Below are positions 63,712 through 64,000 of a stretch of 64,000 nucleotides of DNA, in pieces (position 1 is the stretch's first letter; the number at the start of each line of letters is the position of its first letter). The position numbers and the translations under genes are program-made. A model generated the notes under the pieces. The model saw only the letters and a list, made by a program, of their open reading frames with translations. It made no database searches and was not told the DNA's origin. This DNA is from Pedobacter cryoconitis (GTDB taxonomy: Bacteria > Bacteroidota > Bacteroidia > Sphingobacteriales > Sphingobacteriaceae). The stretch lies in the NCBI GenBank assembly GCA_019352875.1, contig JAAAFW010000006.1, positions 272,352-336,351 of the forward strand, written 5' to 3'.

Positions 63712-63750
63712 AAAAAAGCAGGAATCTCTCAAAAGATTCCTGCTTTTTTT
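63712..63750. terminator. Intrinsic terminator between convergent genes
   Basis: The 11-bp stem AGCAGGAATCT (63717-63727) pairs with 63734-63744 across a 6-base loop, preceded by an A-run and followed by a T-run to 63751. The flanking A and T runs make it usable in both directions, ending the GT4 transcript and the partial barrel gene. Confidence 0.88.
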
Positions 63751-63766
63751 TGTGCTTTGGTTTTGT

Positions 63767-64000
63767 TTATTTGTTCAGACGTTTCTGTTCGTCATCTAGT
63801 CCTGTACTTCTGTTTCTTGCAGATTTTACAGTCATTTTTCCGAAGCGGTAAGTGAAACTCAATCTCACGCTCGTCGTCGTACCGTATTGTTCCAGGTAAT
63901 AGTCGTTTCCAGGAAGTGTGCTATTAATTCTCGCTTTTTGTGTATGGAATATATCACTTACACCCAGCTTGATGTTTCCAGACTTATCCGGGAAATTATA
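63767..64000 (-). CDS. C-terminal part of an outer-membrane beta-barrel (TonB-dependent-receptor-like) protein
   Basis: The window ends inside this minus-strand gene; the last 77 codons and the stop (63767-63769) are present. The visible protein has strand patterns NIKLGVSDIFHTQK and TTTSVRLSFTYRFGKM, then a charged tail ending GLDDEQKRLNK. The SFTYRFG strand plus a short polar tail is typical of Bacteroidota outer-membrane beta-barrel/TonB-dependent proteins with an N-terminal carboxypeptidase-like domain. The frame was read by hand from the reverse complement. Function in the transport of a specific substrate cannot be told from this fragment. Confidence 0.75.
   Translation of the reverse strand, partial: YNFPDKSGNIKLGVSDIFHTQKARINSTLPGNDYYLEQYGTTTSVRLSFTYRFGKMTVKSARNRSTGLDDEQKRLNK

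Noticed and set aside
1..64000. CRISPR arrays, tRNA/rRNA genes, insertion sequences, prophage genes
   Set aside because: Scanning gave no regularly spaced repeats, no cloverleaf-like or rRNA-like blocks, and no transposase or integrase motifs.

Overview
The window is from a member of the Bacteroidota, most likely a Pedobacter-like Sphingobacteriaceae. Evidence: promoters carry the TAnnTTTG -7 box of that phylum, clear Shine-Dalgarno sites are rare, the Wza lipoprotein has the Bacteroidota-type N-terminus, and the outer-membrane and capsule protein families match. The genus is inferred from protein character, not proven. Almost all of the 64 kb is devoted to making, exporting and assembling surface polysaccharides.

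Region 0 (1-1620): a secreted barnase-type ribonuclease with a barstar-type inhibitor four bases downstream, then a small outer-membrane barrel protein.

Region A (1690-23697): locus 1. An RmlD-type reductase converges on fcl. manC and gmd supply GDP-sugars, so GDP-L-fucose can be made here. A probable single transcript then runs from gmd through a large multi-SLBB exporter, a kinase-less Wzz protein, a Wzx flippase, UDP-galactopyranose mutase with a galactofuranosyltransferase-like protein, a Wzy polymerase, two glycosyltransferases, two polyprenyl-phosphate sugar-1-phosphate transferases (one paired with an epimerase), a lectin-like lipoprotein and two tandem Wzi-like barrels. A 25-bp perfect inverted repeat ends it. 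Polymer A is predicted to contain galactofuranose and probably fucose.

Region B (23665-47118): locus 2. A PHP-type phosphatase is divergent from a Wza/Wzc tyrosine-kinase pair and a UDP-HexNAc dehydrogenase. A strong terminator-like hairpin follows. Then comes a visibly AT-richer cargo: Wzx, Wzy, four GT4 transferases, a secreted protein with hyaluronidase-like motifs, CapA- and CapK-like proteins, a two-domain oxidoreductase, a UDP-GlcNAc 2-epimerase and a heparinase II/III-like protein. A WbpM/CapD-type dehydratase and a third flippase close the region. Polymer B is predicted to contain a HexNAc uronic acid and possibly a non-sugar substituent.

Region C (47115-51319): a minus-strand regulatory operon (AraC regulator, single-domain response regulator, soluble three-PAS histidine kinase), a control region full of GATAG/CTATC half-sites, and a divergent gene of unknown function.

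Region D (51340-63687): locus 3. A minus-strand operon combines a second multi-SLBB/Wzz pair (paralogues of region A) with GtrA, a UbiA-family prenyltransferase resembling decaprenyl-phosphate phosphoribosyltransferase, a GT-C-like membrane protein and a HAD phosphatase. This looks like a polyprenyl-phosphate pentose glycosylation module tied to an exporter. A GT4 plus third Wzi-like barrel and a divergent sugar reductase plus GT4 pair follow. The window ends inside a minus-strand outer-membrane beta-barrel gene.

No tRNA, rRNA, CRISPR array, insertion sequence or prophage gene was recognised. No gene-free stretch exceeds 300 bases.
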